A DNA stretch of 64,000 nucleotides from Basidiobolus meristosporus CBS 931.73 (Eukaryota; Basidiobolomycota; Basidiobolomycetes; Basidiobolales; Basidiobolaceae), in the NCBI GenBank assembly GCA_002104905.1, contig MCFE01000284.1, forward strand, positions 39,220 to 103,219, given 5' to 3'. Position 1 is the first letter of the stretch; each line of letters begins with the position of its first letter. The position numbers and the translations under genes are program-made. The notes under the pieces were generated by a model. The model was not told the DNA's origin. It did no database searches and saw only the letters and a program-made list of their open reading frames with translations. Below, one piece after another: positions 11,811 through 24,295 of the stretch.

Positions 11811-14800
11811 GCCTACACCAATAAAGCAAGTCCACACTAACTTTGAGAATAAGAAGAATTAGTTGATATTGACTTGCTTATTTTAATTGATAGATGCAAA
11901 CAGAGAGTTTCACATGCCTTTCTGACTGGCCATTTAGTTTGGAGGGACTAGGCAGTGGACTATTGTACATTGCTGACAGATAGCTTACTATACCAAGCCC
12001 AGCACCAAAGTCAACTGCGTACATGATACATGGGGCCTATGACAAGTCTGCGGACCACTGCACAAAGTAACCCAAAACCTTGAGCGGCTAAAACCTAGGG
12101 GCTTCGTGATTTACCTACAATCAGAGTGTGCCTCACCAGAAATCAATCTGACGGGCCTTGCCTCTAAGGGTAAATCATCGTATCCGGGAATTTGGCACCA
12201 TCACAACACAGACGCTTTGAGGCGGTGCGCATTTCACCATTCAATCACCCAGAATTGAAGGCTCGTCGTGATAGAGGATTTGATCGAAGCAGGTCATTTG
12301 TACCGGGACAACACCTGTTGCACAGCGTTGAAGATCCACCAGAAAGGTTGGGTGGATGATTGTGCGCTGGATCTGCCTTGACAGGCTCTTGGTAACTCCT
12401 TCCGGAATATCCATTCAACCCCGGCAAGGAAAGCGCTAATAAACACAAGAGAGAATCTGCGCATAGTTGTGTATGGCCCATATTGGAGTGATTTGTGCGT
12501 GGTTGAAAGTGCGGAAATCAGGATTCATTAGCGATCTCAAATTGAGCATTTACAGTTCGGCCTAGAGTCAGGGGAGCGGATGGGAGTTTGGGACTTCGTT
12601 AAGCAGGCTGGTCATCAAATGCATTTATGGATGATGCTTCTTCCATATCAAGAAGTGGCATCAAGCAGACGTGTATACGAGATCACTGATGCGATTAGAT
12701 GGAATCTACGGAGGAAATCCGGATTGACCACTTTGTGGATATCTGTCTAGCCTGTTGGCGACAACGTCAATATCCAGGATTGCCTTGCCTTTGCTTACGT
12801 GGTTCGCCTTGTGGCATTTACCATGAGTGTTTGTCACTTCGACCCTGATATCGTAACCGATGTCGAAAGATTCTCAAATTCCCCAGCGCTGCCAACGCCC
12901 CGATCCTTGCTACCATGTACCCAACTGCCACTTGACTCGGCCTAATGCCCGCTACTCGATACATCCTGATGCCCATCCGCCATATTCACAGGTTCTCAAG
13001 AGTATGCATCCTATTTGTTCATCCCAGGCTGGAGATTCCGAGCTGGTTGAATACCAAGCCCTTCCAAGCGTGTCAGAAGATCGCTAGATGGTGGAGTCAA
13101 CAACATAGGGTTCCAGCTTGGGTGTTCAAGTTGATTAACCAGAATCCCGAATGCTGATTGGCCCGCAAAAATGCATCCGTAGGGCGGCAGAGGGTCAGGG
13201 AGATTCCATATTCATGTGGCGAGGAGAGGGCCAGTTTCGAGGGTTAAGCCTCAATCTCCTTTTATGAATCCAAGGTGGGACCTGTACCAGACCTTGGTGG
13301 TTTATGCATCCTCAGGTGGCATTCACGTTGCCGCCTTCTTCAAGAAGACATGTAACCATCGAGCAATCATCGATCCTATGTACCTTGGCAACGGTGGTCA
13401 GGGGGCCAAGCGAGCTTCGCTGACGAGCACTAGGGTAAGGGTCGGACGGAGTAAGACGTGGGATTCCCTAGAATCCAACTGGCTGGTGCCAAGGTGTTTT
13501 GGCGCAGGCGTCTCCTGGAGTGGCTGGAATACTGAAGCGGCGGCACAGCAACGGTATGCGCCCGGTGGTCACCCATCGAACGGATTTGTCCAAGCATCTG
13601 ATGTGAAAGTCGATCCATACTGTTTTGTAACATTCCCGCTCTATGCGGCGCTCGGTGACATGGTTATGACCAAGGCACGATGGCCATACGGGGCCATTGG
13701 TAGACGGGAGAGATTAACAGTCGATTAGATTGACCTCGTATTAGACAATCCGTGATCGAGGTGGGTGATGCGCTATGGCTGCGAGGTGGATGAGTAACTT
13801 GGCGGCGATTCGGATTGGCATTGGAAGTCGATAGTGCGACCGTCTCTGATAAATGTGACATAACCATAGATTATCAAGATTCCACATACTCCGTGGTCTG
13901 TTCATGACCTCCCACTTCAAGCCAGGCTGTCTTGGTCGATGCTCGCATGGCATTCAGGGCTTTTCGTTTGCTCCGGTATCTGCTCCCCAATAGGATCCGA
14001 TCCTTCGACTCGAGCATTGGATGATGACAGCAATTCAATGGTGTCGCTGGCCATCGGCTAGATCTGAATTCGATGGATCCCTCGCTTGTGCAACGCCAGC
14101 CATGTGAGCTGGAAAGAATGCTAGCGCATTGCTAACCATCCAGAGTATACCCGCTCACCTGGATTTGATCCTCCCCCAAGCCTAGTAGATTCGTACGTCG
14201 ATTCTTGAATAGTACTCCTTGCCTTATACAATCTGAACCCTACAACCCTTTGATAGATTATATTTGATGATCCCTGGATGAGCTGTCGCTTCGCTTCCTT
14301 GCTCATGGGAACAATTGAATGATCTTGTCCCACTTCCACCATGAATGGGGTCCGTCAAGGCCACCCCTGTTTCGCCCACCAGTGGGCCATGCTCAGGAAG
14401 CCGATGCTTGTCTCAACGCACTAGCTGGAGGGTGTTGACGGCAGGGCATTACGCGGCACCCAAACCTGACGGAGTGAGCGCCAGGGGCCCGTGCAATGCC
14501 GAAGGGAAGTGGCGGACGGAAACGGGTGAAGCCAGGCATGCGCTGCACTGATCCACATCTAGCAAGGATATCCTTCAGTCGGGAAACCCTCCTCAGCCAT
14601 AAGCTCATACGATCCCATTCGCAATGTGCGACGACCAAAACATCCCGAATTCCTCTGGATGCAGTGACGCTGGATTCGAGATAATCTTGATTTTCTTGAT
14701 TCGTGGTCGCCTTGGCCGCTGGAACGATTGGCTGCCAGGCTTGGGTGATTTTGATAATCTACTTGGCTCAGTAGGCCAACTCACACCCTTGGGCGCTTGG

Positions 14801-15327
14801 TGGCCTTCCTGCAACCTCCATGTCTCAGCTCCATTCGGCTGGACTCGTTGTATGGACAGACACTCCGCCCAGCCCCCTGCTCTACCCGACCGCTTCCAAG
14901 GTGGGAGCGTGGTTTCGGAGAACTGGTAGTCGTGCGGGATCTTGGCCGTGAAAAGTGGCGTGCAGCAAGCGGTTACCGTGATTCCAGCTGGGAATCACTT
15001 GGGTGGCGGAATTGTCTAGCGCAAAAATCCATCAAAATACCAGTATCCCTTGACGAAATGAGAGGCGTGATCGAATATGAAACAATTGATTGCCCGCCTC
15101 ATGACATGTGTGCCAAGTGCCCATGGTACATGCCTTGTCTGCAAGAGAATTCAATGCCTCAGATGGAGCCAAAATGGGTGGCCACCGGTTCACAGGGAAT
15201 CTGAATCCAGCTGGTTGCGATCATTGGTGAATCGTGAACTTCGTTGTGGTGCAACCCGGCTGCCATATTGGCTCTGCGGGTGGCCGATTTGGGAATTTCC
15301 TTTTTATGGCAGTCGACTTAACTGCCG
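11811..15327. other. 3.5-kb stretch without a recognisable gene
   Basis: Visibly richer in G and C than the retroelement cluster to its left. Several frames stay open for 60-170 codons (the longest 13216-13728, plus strand), but none shows a familiar domain, consistent splice sites or a biased composition. It may be a decayed gene region or relic of an unknown repeat. I see no tRNA, no terminal repeats and no tandem repeats. Confidence 0.4.
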
Positions 15328-15335
15328 ATATATAA
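15328..15335 (+). promoter_or_regulatory. TATA box of the alanine aminotransferase gene
   Basis: GATATATAAGC 78-85 bp before the ATG at 15413, a normal distance for a fungal TATA element with a short leader. Confidence 0.55.
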
Positions 15336-15412
15336 GCGGATGTGGGGCCGGGGTTGTCAGTCATACTCTCCACGTCCATTCTTGCAGATATATTCGAAGT
15401 TTCTTGTACAAA

Positions 15413-17332
15413 ATGTCTCCACAGCTATACACCGACTCAGCCGACACTTCTTTTAAAGGTATTTCGTCGTGGAGTCGGCCTCTATTTGGAGCCGTTTGAC
15501 TGATTGTGAATTAGTACCAAAAGGCAAGAAGATCCTGAGGATCGATTCCATCAACCCTCAAGTAAGGGAGGTACAATACGCAGTTCGTGGTGAGATTGCC
15601 ATCCGTGCGGAAGAGTTGAAGAACGTAGGTCGTTGATGCTCACCCTGATCTGTATCTGCACTGACTAAACCTCCAACAGGAGCTCGACACAAAGGGATCC
15701 AATCTTCCATTCAAGGAGATCGTCAACATCAACATTGGCAACCCTCAGCAGCTAAAGCAGAAGCCAATTACCTTCTTCAGACAGGTTAGCGCGCGGGCAC
15801 TTCTCTTGCGTTTGATCAGCTCTTAACTGTGTTTATTAAGGTGGCCTCTCTGGTGGAATATCCCGACTTATTGTTGGAGGAGAACCAAGAGAAGGTGAAG
15901 ACCTTGTTCGCCACAGATGCCATCGTAAGGGCAAAGCTGCTTGTTGATGCATGTGGCGGTAGTGTTGGTGCCTACAGCCATTCGCAAGGAATCCCCCATA
16001 TTCGCAAAAATGTTGCCAAATTCATCGCAGGTAGGTAGCAATGCAACCTCTATCTTTTGGTTGGATGTTAATGGCTATATTCCAGAACGGGACGGCTTCC
16101 CCGCTGATGCTAGCAAGATCTTCTTAACCATGGGGTAAGTCATTGCTGAGTTGTGTTGAGAGTGGCCCTGAAGATTCTAATGGATGATCTCCGAAGCGCT
16201 TCCGCCGGTGTCCAATTAGCCTTGCGCTTCATCATCGAGAACTCAAAGGTTGGAATCATGATTCCGATCCCCCAATACCCACTCTATACCGCCACACTTT
16301 CCCTGTACGAAGGCCAAGCTGTCCCTTACTACCTGGATGAAGAGAAGGACTGGGGCATGGATGTACGTTAGACTCAACAGAATCTTGTCGTGTTCATCTT
16401 ACTAAATCCGTCTTGATATAGATCGGAGAACTGAAGAAGTCCATTGATGAGGCTCGTCAGAACGGCGTTGATGTAAGGGCTCTGTGCATCATCAACCCCG
16501 GTAACCCTACTGGACAATGCCTTGCTGAGCAAAATATGCGTGAGGTCATCGCATTCTGCCAGCAGGAAAGAGTCGTTCTATTAGCCGACGAAGTCTACCA
16601 GGAGAATATCTACATGCCTAGCACCAGGCCTTTCCACTCGTTCAAGAAGGTCCTGAAGTCCATGGGCCCCTCCTATGACGATGTGGAGCTTATCTCCTTC
16701 CATTCGATCTCCAAAGGAATGATCGGTGAATGTGGTCGCCGTGGTGGCTACTTCGAGTGTGAGGGGATCGAACAGGAAGTAATTGATGAAATGTACAAGA
16801 TTTCCTCTGTTTCCTTGTGCCCCAATGTTCAAGGACAGATCATGGTGGATCTCATGGTGAATCCACCAAAGCGTGGTGACGAGTCATACGAATCTTACCA
16901 GAAGGAAATCGATGATATCTACCAGTCCCTTAAGCGTAGAAGCAGTAGACTCTGCGACGCCTTCAATGAGCTGGAGGGTGTGACTTGTAATAAGGCCGAG
17001 GGGGCACTCTATTTATTCCCCAAGGTCAGACTTCCGGCAGGGGCTATCAAAGCGGCTCAAGACGTTGGCAAGAACCCTGATGATCTCTACTCCTTGGCCA
17101 TGCTTAACGAAACTGGAGTGGTAAGTTGATGATCTTGGATGAATTAGCTGCATGGTATTTGAAATTGACTTATTATTGGTTCCAGTGTGTAGTCCCAGGC
17201 AGTGGCTTTGGACAAGAAGAGGGTACCACTCACTTCCGTGCTACTTTCCTACCTCCTGAACATCTTTTCAGCGAGTTCATTGAGCTACTGAAACGCTTCC
17301 ATCAAGGGTTTATGGATAAATACCGGGATTAA
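15413..17332 (+). CDS. ALT1: Alanine aminotransferase (glutamate-pyruvate transaminase)
   Basis: PLP enzyme that interconverts alanine + 2-oxoglutarate and pyruvate + glutamate. Eight exons: 15413-15458, 15515-15624, 15680-15784, 15841-16030, 16086-16134, 16197-16362, 16422-17120, 17186-17332; all junctions are GT/AG and the phases agree, giving 503 residues, the usual size. Diagnostic pieces: YAVRGEIAIRAEEL (N-terminal ALT signature), INIGNPQQL, CGGSVGAYSHSQGIPHIR, PIPQYPLYTATL, INPGNPTGQCL, ADEVYQ, and SFHSISKGM with the Schiff-base lysine at about residue 320. The C-terminus reads FGQEEGTTHFRATFLPPE. No N-terminal mitochondrial presequence is apparent, so a cytosolic form is likely. The 14 residues of exon 1 are the least certain part. 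Confidence 0.95.
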
Positions 17333-19574
17333 ATCTTGGGATCTGCCTTCTATACCAGTTTCCCCACCAGAAGATCAGCATATTTATATAACGCTCACTC
17401 GTATAGCAGCATTATATGACCTTTCATTTATGTATTGTATTAATCTATAATCTTTGAAGTAAACCCAATGGAATCGGTGTAATTAGACTTCATAACTCAG
17501 TACAATTGATTGATCTGAAAGGGACTTTCTATTATATTATGGTTTGTGTGCCGGGTACCAATTTGGTGGTATTAGACAACTAGTGTGTGATTGAGGGCTG
17601 CTCATTACCACATACAAAATTATATGATTGTACCCTGCCCAGGTAACCCATATAGCTTACATAAAACAGCTTATACCGATGATTGGACATTAGAAAGTTT
17701 TAGCAGTCTATCGGAGGTGAAAGAAAGCAGAGCTCACGACTCTTTCTACTTGAAATGCAGGCATTAATCAGGGTACGTGCTCAAGGTAGAACCCCTTCTT
17801 ATTCAACATCGCTTTCCTTTATGGCAAATGCTGAACACAAAAGGCAGTAAAAAACTAAGCTCACCTACCATACAGACGCAATGCTTGCCTTGATCAGCAA
17901 CTCCACAATTAATTCAAAACCATATCTGATGACAATACTGATCTCCACCTCGTAGATATAGGCATTGATTCCTTTGATAAGATTATATTGAAAGGTGAAT
18001 GATATAGGTAAAGATGAAGGCCATTAATTGGATGAGCTTTTTTTAAGTTGGTCTTTCCATGAAACAACAACACGTGAAGAGGAAATGAGGGTGGCTAATT
18101 TGCAGAGGGGAATTACACCATTGCTTTTCTGAACTAGAAATCCTCTGGCTGGTGGTTGCCTCGTTGTGATTCTCTCATCATAATTATCATAAACAACAGC
18201 GGCCATCGGATCAGGAGCTGGTAGAGAAGAGTACTATGAGATATTGTTAACAAATATATGTCTAAATGTACATTGCCAAAAGCTGGTACATTGCACTTTG
18301 GTCAGCTTGTAGGTAAGGTGGTTTATCAGTCACATTTACATAGTCAATATCGCCTATACCATGTAAGAAATTGTTACAGGTGTATGTAGTGTTGCTTACA
18401 TAGTCTAAGAAAGACTATACTGAGATTGACTTGTGAATGACTCAAGCACATTGGAGGATTATTTACTGAAGCAAATCCAATGTAGGTGAATTTTGGTTAC
18501 AAGAATTGGAACTAGCTGAAGTATACTTGCTAGTGTAATAGATGCAAAGCAAAAGGACCCTAGTATGTTTACTTTGAGCACCTTACTACTGAGATCATTA
18601 GTCTTAAACTTCAATGTTGATTGCAAGAGAATCGAGTAGTTCTATGGCTCAGGTAAAATCCATATTGCTCTTGGTTATTCAAAATCATTTTGAGTCCTCA
18701 TATTTGGTCTGATGGATAGAGTTGTAACCCTTGGTTCCAGGTAAATAATTCTGATGGGTGCCATCAGAATACCATACAAAAATCAGCAAAAACCCAACCA
18801 CATTCCAAAAACCAGGGGACACTATTAAATGCGATATGTGTGCCCTCGTATACTCTTTCCATGAGGAAGCTGTAGATGTTTACCACTGACTTTTGTATTG
18901 ATCATGTGCAGCATGAAATATTTGGTTGTTAAAGGAGCGGAATACCATGAAGAACCCACAGGGCAAATGTTGAGGTACCGGCCAAAACCGAAGTTTGAAT
19001 TGCACTACATGAGAATGGTTGAAAACTAGCAAGCATTCAACGATCACTGAAGTGGCGATTCTGCACCTTCATAAAATTCTCAAATCCGGAGATTGCTGCA
19101 CATGTGCAGGGATTTTTGTATATCATACAGAGACGCCTTAGATATCCTCATACTCCCAGCTGCCAGCTTTCGAACTGCCACTGCTGCGCATAGTACCTCT
19201 AGGCGTATGTGGAACAGAGCGGGGTTCTTGTGTATGTGGGGACACGAAACGATTTACCGGGCGAGTTTCTAAAAAACATATTTATTTGCTTGTCATCCCA
19301 TCCAAGCGGTAAAGTTGGACAGCAATGAGTGGAAGGAAAGAGGAAAATATATAAAATCTTACATACATTCTAAAGATACGAAGATCACGTCAAGTGGTAG
19401 GGGGTGGAGAAGAAGGAGCCTTCACTTACGTGGATGAGTCAAACAATCCCATCTTCGCATGTCCACAGAGTGGGTAGATGGATGAGGGTCAAAAGAGAAT
19501 GAATGTGGAAAGAATGTTGCGAGAGGATAGCATTATAAATCATTATAAACGTTGGGAAGCAAAGACTGGACGCT
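17333..19574. other. AT-rich intergenic region
   Basis: Between the convergent ALT and NOP58 genes. Contains a T/A-rich tail after the ALT stop and short open frames only (for example 18024-18206) without domain signatures or splice structure. No repeats or RNA genes recognised. Confidence 0.4.
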
Positions 19575-21197
19575 CTATTCGGACTTCTTCTTCTTCTTCT
19601 TGTCCTTCTTCTCCTTCTTTGGCTCCTCGTCGTCGGACTCGGCCTTTCTCTTCTTCTCCTTCTTTTCCTTCTTCTCTTTCTTCTCCTTCTTCTCGGTCTT
19701 AGGGGTTTCAACGGCAGCCTCGCTGACCTCAGATTTGGATGGAGTGGTGGGGATGACTGCGTCAGTCTTGGCGTTGTAGCTATCGGTGTTGTTGTTGAAC
19801 TCGAACTTCTTCTGTCCCTTGGGGGTCTTGTTGGGGGTTCTGGCAGCTCCAGCAGCGAAGCGGCCCTCCAACTGACGAAGACGAGCCTCAACCTTGGCGC
19901 GGTTCTCCATACCAACCTCGGGTGTATCCTTGTCACCCAAAGCATCAACACGAATGGAGATGGCGGCCTTGGTAGCAAGCATACGAGCAATCTTACCCTT
20001 CATCTTGGGACCAGCTTGACCAATCAAGGAAGCATGGTAGATGAGACCGTACTTGGGTGTGTCGTGCTTGGTCTTGAGGGCTCTGAACAAAGCCTTCTCA
20101 GCACCAAGGATCTGGACAGTAGAGGCAGGATGCTTGGCAAGGTTCATGAGGGAACCGGCGTGTGCGATCAAACGAGCACCAACAAGCTCACCAACAAGGG
20201 TGGTAAGGTTGGGGGCGATGGCGACCATACGGTTCTTGAGGTATTCGTAAAGCTGGGTACGGTACTCGGTGATGGAGATGACCTGCTCACACAAGTGGGT
20301 GATGTTCATGATATCCTCGTCGGAGATTTCAGTACCCATAGAGATCTCAGCAGCATCCTTGAGTTCCTTCTCGAGCTCCTCAGGAAGAATGTTGGAGAGA
20401 TCAGTCTTGGAAGCATTGGTACGGAAGCCCATGGCCTTGACGACACGGGCGAAAGCCAAGTTGTCAACAATGATCTTGGCCATTTCAGGGAAATGCCATC
20501 CGTACCATTCCTTGGCGCGCATGGCGTAGGTGTTCAACTCCTTGTCCAAGTCATCAAGCAAAGCGATAGCCTGAACGATCATAGTATCAACCTTGTCGGG
20601 GGAGAACTTAAGCTTGTAACGAGAGAGGGAGTGGGAGAGACCAAGGGCCATAGCGTTCATATCCGATTGAGGGATACCGGTGAGGAGGGAAGAGATTTGA
20701 CTACGGATACCACGGTAAAGCTCGTTCACAGTAGAGTCGGAAAGGACCTTGATACCAAGCTTCTTGGAGATGGAACCACCTTGGGTATGGGGTTAGTAAA
20801 CGCGTGTGGGGCTGGAGCAGCAGGCGGTAGGAGAATATCTTACCAAGCTTGGAGTCGGCGACAATCAAACTCTCCTTCTTCATTTCTTTCTCGCTAATCT
20901 CGTCACTCAAGAATTTCTTCAAGCTTTTGTCGAGTTTGCCCTCAACGATGGCGGTGGCGGCGGACAAAGCCTCGATGGTGTTCTCGAATTTTTGGAACGC
21001 CTTCAATTTGATACTACGGAAAAGAAAGTGGGTTGAGTCAAAGGCAAAGGTACGCAGCATACAGTACACACTCACGCTTGGTTGGCCTTCTCGGCGGTCT
21101 CAAACTCCTTATACAGGTCATCGGGTTTCTCTATTTTACCGTCGTCCAAGAGTTTGAACAAGGCGTAACCGGCCGGGGTTTCGTGGAGGACCAACAT
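19575..21197 (-). CDS. NOP58: Nucleolar protein NOP58 (box C/D snoRNP core)
   Basis: Core protein of box C/D snoRNPs, pairing with Nop56, fibrillarin and Snu13 for rRNA 2'-O-methylation and 18S processing. Three exons on the minus strand: 21197-21076, 21013-20844, 20779-19575, introns of 62 and 64 nt; 498 residues. N-terminal domain [20 protein letters not shown]; middle VADSKLG and [10 protein letters not shown]; Nop domain with [11 protein letters not shown] and [17 protein letters not shown]; then [14 protein letters not shown]. The C-terminus is a long Lys/Glu/Asp tail made of KKEKKE-type repeats, as expected for Nop58 rather than Nop56. The window also encodes a box C/D snoRNA (U24, 36518-36597) that would bind this protein. 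Confidence 0.96.
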
Positions 21198-21699
21198 GTT
21201 CTAGCAAGACTGCAAAAGTGTACTAAACACTGTGGGGAGAAATCAAAAGGCTGTGTTTCGAGACAATACGAGCCTTGAAGTGATGGCGAAAAAAAAATCA
21301 AATAAAGAAAAAAAAACTAGCGAAAAAAATTCGTTTTTCATGCGCGGGATGATTGGCGATTTTCAGTGGTAACGTTGATATTTTAAGCTACAAATGAATC
21401 GAAATCAGGGTAAAGTTAACCAAGTTTCATGCTGGCATCAAATCTACTGTCAGGCCACATCACTGCGAAGCCTGCAATTTGTCCCGATTCTTTATTAATT
21501 GGTTGAACTGATCGAAAAATATATGCCAGAATTATAAAATTGGTTGCAGCAGTGATTCACCGCGAAATATTTGGTCGATTTCAACGGCGGTTTGATAGTT
21601 GGTTCTGCTTAGGATGGATATATTCACAAAGATGCATATACAGAAAAGGCGAACAGGAAGAGTCACTCAGTGTCCGAAGCCAACGTGAAATATATTCTT
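21198..21699. other. Intergenic region, NOP58 to APC13
   Basis: Holds the NOP58 upstream region (A-rich run near 21285-21330) and the 3' end of the convergent-side APC13 transcript. The plus-strand open frame 21540-21950 is the antisense of APC13 and is not counted. Confidence 0.35.
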
Positions 21700-22028
21700 T
21701 CACACAGAATCGCTTTGTAACGACAGCTCCAGGTCGTTCCATTTGTTATCAGCCTCTTTGTCAACCGGCAAATCGTCCAGATGGGGCGGCTCAAGATTTT
21801 CAGGGATTGCGATGTCTGTTGGGGGGAAAGGTCAATACAATGGCTCTATTCATAGTGTGGCAGAAATACCCACCATCTGCGGGGAGCTCATCTTTGCGCC
21901 ATTTTTCATCAACGATGTCAATGAAGTTGCTAGAACGCTGGTGGAGATAAGTGAACTGGCTATCCTTGTAAATCCAAGAGTAATTAGGCAAGGCAAAGGT
22001 GGGTCGATAAGATATTGAGGTTTACCAT
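21700..22028 (-). CDS. APC13: Anaphase-promoting complex subunit 13 (Apc13/Swm1)
   Basis: Small structural subunit of the APC/C ubiquitin ligase that stabilises the TPR lobe. Three exons on the minus strand: 22028-22026 (the ATG alone), 21964-21874, 21815-21700; introns 61 and 58 nt (donors GTAAAC and GTGGGT, acceptors ACAAG and AACAG). The 69-residue product starts MDSQFTYLHQRSSNF and carries the family signature IDIVDEKWRKDELP then DIAIP, followed by KWNDLEL near the C-terminus. The human protein (74 residues) shows the same order: a D-x-x-WR-x-D-x-LP block, an AIP block, and KW-x-DL. Exon 2 begins with no in-frame ATG of its own, which supports the one-codon first exon. Confidence 0.88.
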
Positions 22029-22654
22029 GCTGTGAAGCAAGCTAAGGAAAGGAGTTTCGGGAAGAACACTGGGTAGAAGTGGATGTACTTATGACGGGGC
22101 TCTTTTCAACAAATTCACCCGAACAATAAACAAACACATCGTTTGTTGCCCGTTCTACGGATTTTAATTGGCGCAGCATCTGATTGATTTGTTAAAATAT
22201 TGGAAATGATGGGATTCGGAATAGGATATATATTAAAATATATGTCGGCCCCTTGTTTGGTTACAGCGTAATTACCAATATTATCGTCTCCAAACAAGGT
22301 TATGTGGAGTATAGGACTTGCTATGGAATCCGCTGGTAAAATTCATCACTAGCTCCTAAGCTGTATTCTTTTACATTTTGATATTCCGTACTGATAATAG
22401 ATATAGATGATTGCTAGCTATCTGATGTGCCGGCTTGCGGGTTTAGCTTGAGTAGAGGCAAGTCTAATGATGCTCGATTCGAGATTTATATCCCGAGCAA
22501 TACCACTGACAAAATTCATGACATGTGGTTCGTCGAGAATGAGGGGAGGGGAGGGTAGGGGAAACGGCTGAATAGCAATGTCAGAGTGCTGAATTTATCC
22601 AATAGATATATACAGAGGCGAGTTGCCTACAAATACAACACTTGTAAACAGTCT

Positions 22655-23663
22655 CTAGGATAGTGTTTTGAACTGAGGCTCTATGTGGAGCAGGGGAGGA
22701 TGTCGTTTTCGTGTGAGTGTATAGTGCTCGGACGTCGGCAAGTCCTCGTTGACTTTGTACCGGTTATTGTCAGGCCGAAGAAGCAAGATGATTCCATCGC
22801 TGCAGGATATGGCCACGGCGTGAAGACTCAGCACACCATACCCTGGTGAGAGAAAATTCACCGGAAAGGATGTCATCGATTGATGAGATTTGATGATAAA
22901 AAACGCATGATCTACAGTATCCATATCCTCAGGCTCGATGTATGTAAGGAGCGGGACACCAATCATCTCCTCTGGCATGATCCCAAGCAGATTTTCTGTA
23001 GCGTTCGAAGCAAACAAGATGGCGTGTTTTAATGTAAATCGATTGATGACGAGACACACCCTAGGCTCTGGGGTAAGGTCTCTAAATGCGGAATCCACGT
23101 TGGGATATCTTATGAGAGCAACCGGCCGGTTGAAGGAGTCCTATGCAACTTGGTCAGAAATGGTAAAGACTGGTCGTAAGAAGTGGAGAGTACCATTGTC
23201 TCTAGCCCCTTGGTGAGTATTCTGGTCCTCTCGATTGGCGCCACACGGCGATTTGCTACAGAAAAGATAGTATGGTTCGTGAATCCGTGTGCTCGTTCAA
23301 GGCAATAAATCCAGTAGACTTACGTATGAGTTGACACTTGAAGCGGGGTGGGCCGGTGATGAGAGAATAATACACCACCATCATGTCATGACATATGACG
23401 CCTATCACTTCAGCATAAACGTAGAAGCCCGTTTTGTGTCTGGTTCGACATAGAATTACTGAAAATAATTTGTCCTCCTTGAGTGCTGCGTGATACACGA
23501 TCTTAACACCTTCTTTGTCATCAGGATGGTACAGGAAGTCCCATTTTTGCCCAACAATGTCTTCAGGTTGAAAGCCTAACACTTCAGTTACATTGGACGA
23601 AACAAACAAATAGGTTGCATCGGGACTTGAATCTAGGAAAGTCATAAAATCAGGCTCTATCAT
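22655..23663 (-). CDS. Two-PAS-domain protein related to white collar-1
   Basis: Three exons on the minus strand: 23663-23324, 23255-23194, 23140-22655; introns 68 and 53 nt; 295 residues. PAS-A (about residues 5-110): FMTFLDSSPDATYLFVS, NVTEVLGFQPEDIVGQ, FLYHPDD. A linker with IERTRILTKGLE follows. PAS-B (about 150-250): RVCLVINRFTLKHAILFAS, ENLLGIMPEEMIG, YIEPEDMD. This domain order and the PEDIVG / PEEMIG loops resemble fungal WC-1-like proteins. No flavin-binding GxNCRFLQ loop is present in PAS-A and no GATA zinc finger follows, so it is probably not a photoreceptor or DNA-binding factor by itself; a PAS-mediated partner role is inference. The ATG at 23663 was chosen because of the TATA box 90 bp upstream. 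Confidence 0.8.
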
Positions 23664-23752
23664 TGCGTTTGTCAGTGGGGAGACTCTGGGATATTGTTGG
23701 ATGGGTGTGCGCAAAGAAGTCGTGGATATCGGGGGAAATAGTAATAGGTGGT

Positions 23753-23760
23753 TATAAATA
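23753..23760 (-). promoter_or_regulatory. TATA box of the PAS-domain gene
   Basis: Reverse complement reads TATTTATAACC, about 90 bp upstream of the chosen ATG at 23663. Confidence 0.45.
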
Positions 23761-24295
23761 CAGAGGCAAGTTTTCCAAGAAAAGAGTAACGAAATACAGC
23801 CTCAGCCTACTCGCTGTTGACCATGTTCAGATGAACCCGTATTATATTTAGATCACACTGTTACAATACTTGTTCACATAGATTCTGCTTGTAACGGTAT
23901 TCGTCCTATGATATCGCTTTTGACCTCATATACTCGGCAAAATATATATTAATTACCGTAGGATTCTAGAGATCAGTGGATGTTACCTTTCCACATTGGG
24001 TTGATGCATGACCCACAGAAGATGGGTGTTACCTGATTAATGGCAAGAGTAGGAATATTTGTTACAGTGACTGCTCCGCCTTCGCGGAACCCTCGGCACG
24101 CCGCAGAGAAGATTCTACAATGAATCACTCGTCATGCGTAATAAGAGCTGTCCATGTCTCTTCGAGGAGAAGACCCCAGTGTCAGAAACGAGTGGTATGG
24201 TGGAGTTTACTGCTGCCGAATAGATCATGTTTCAAGCGTGTCCAAGTCACAAGAGCCCGACGCCTGATTGGACTGCCGATTCTATTTAGTTTAGA
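23761..24295. other. Intergenic region upstream of the PAS gene
   Basis: No open frame of note, no repeat and no RNA gene seen. AT-rich around 23840-23960. Confidence 0.35.

Noticed and set aside
13216-13728. A 170-codon gene in the GC-richer block
   Set aside because: No domain, no promoter element at a sensible distance and no codon bias; left as unassigned.
19439-20897. Long frames overlapping NOP58 on both strands (19439-19990 minus, 20016-20897 plus)
   Set aside because: They are shadows of the NOP58 coding sequence; their composition (Arg/Pro- or Gly/Val-rich) mirrors the codon bias of NOP58.
23256-23714. PAS gene start upstream of 23663
   Set aside because: The extra upstream codons begin with TTG, not ATG; the ATG at 23663 fits the TATA position better.
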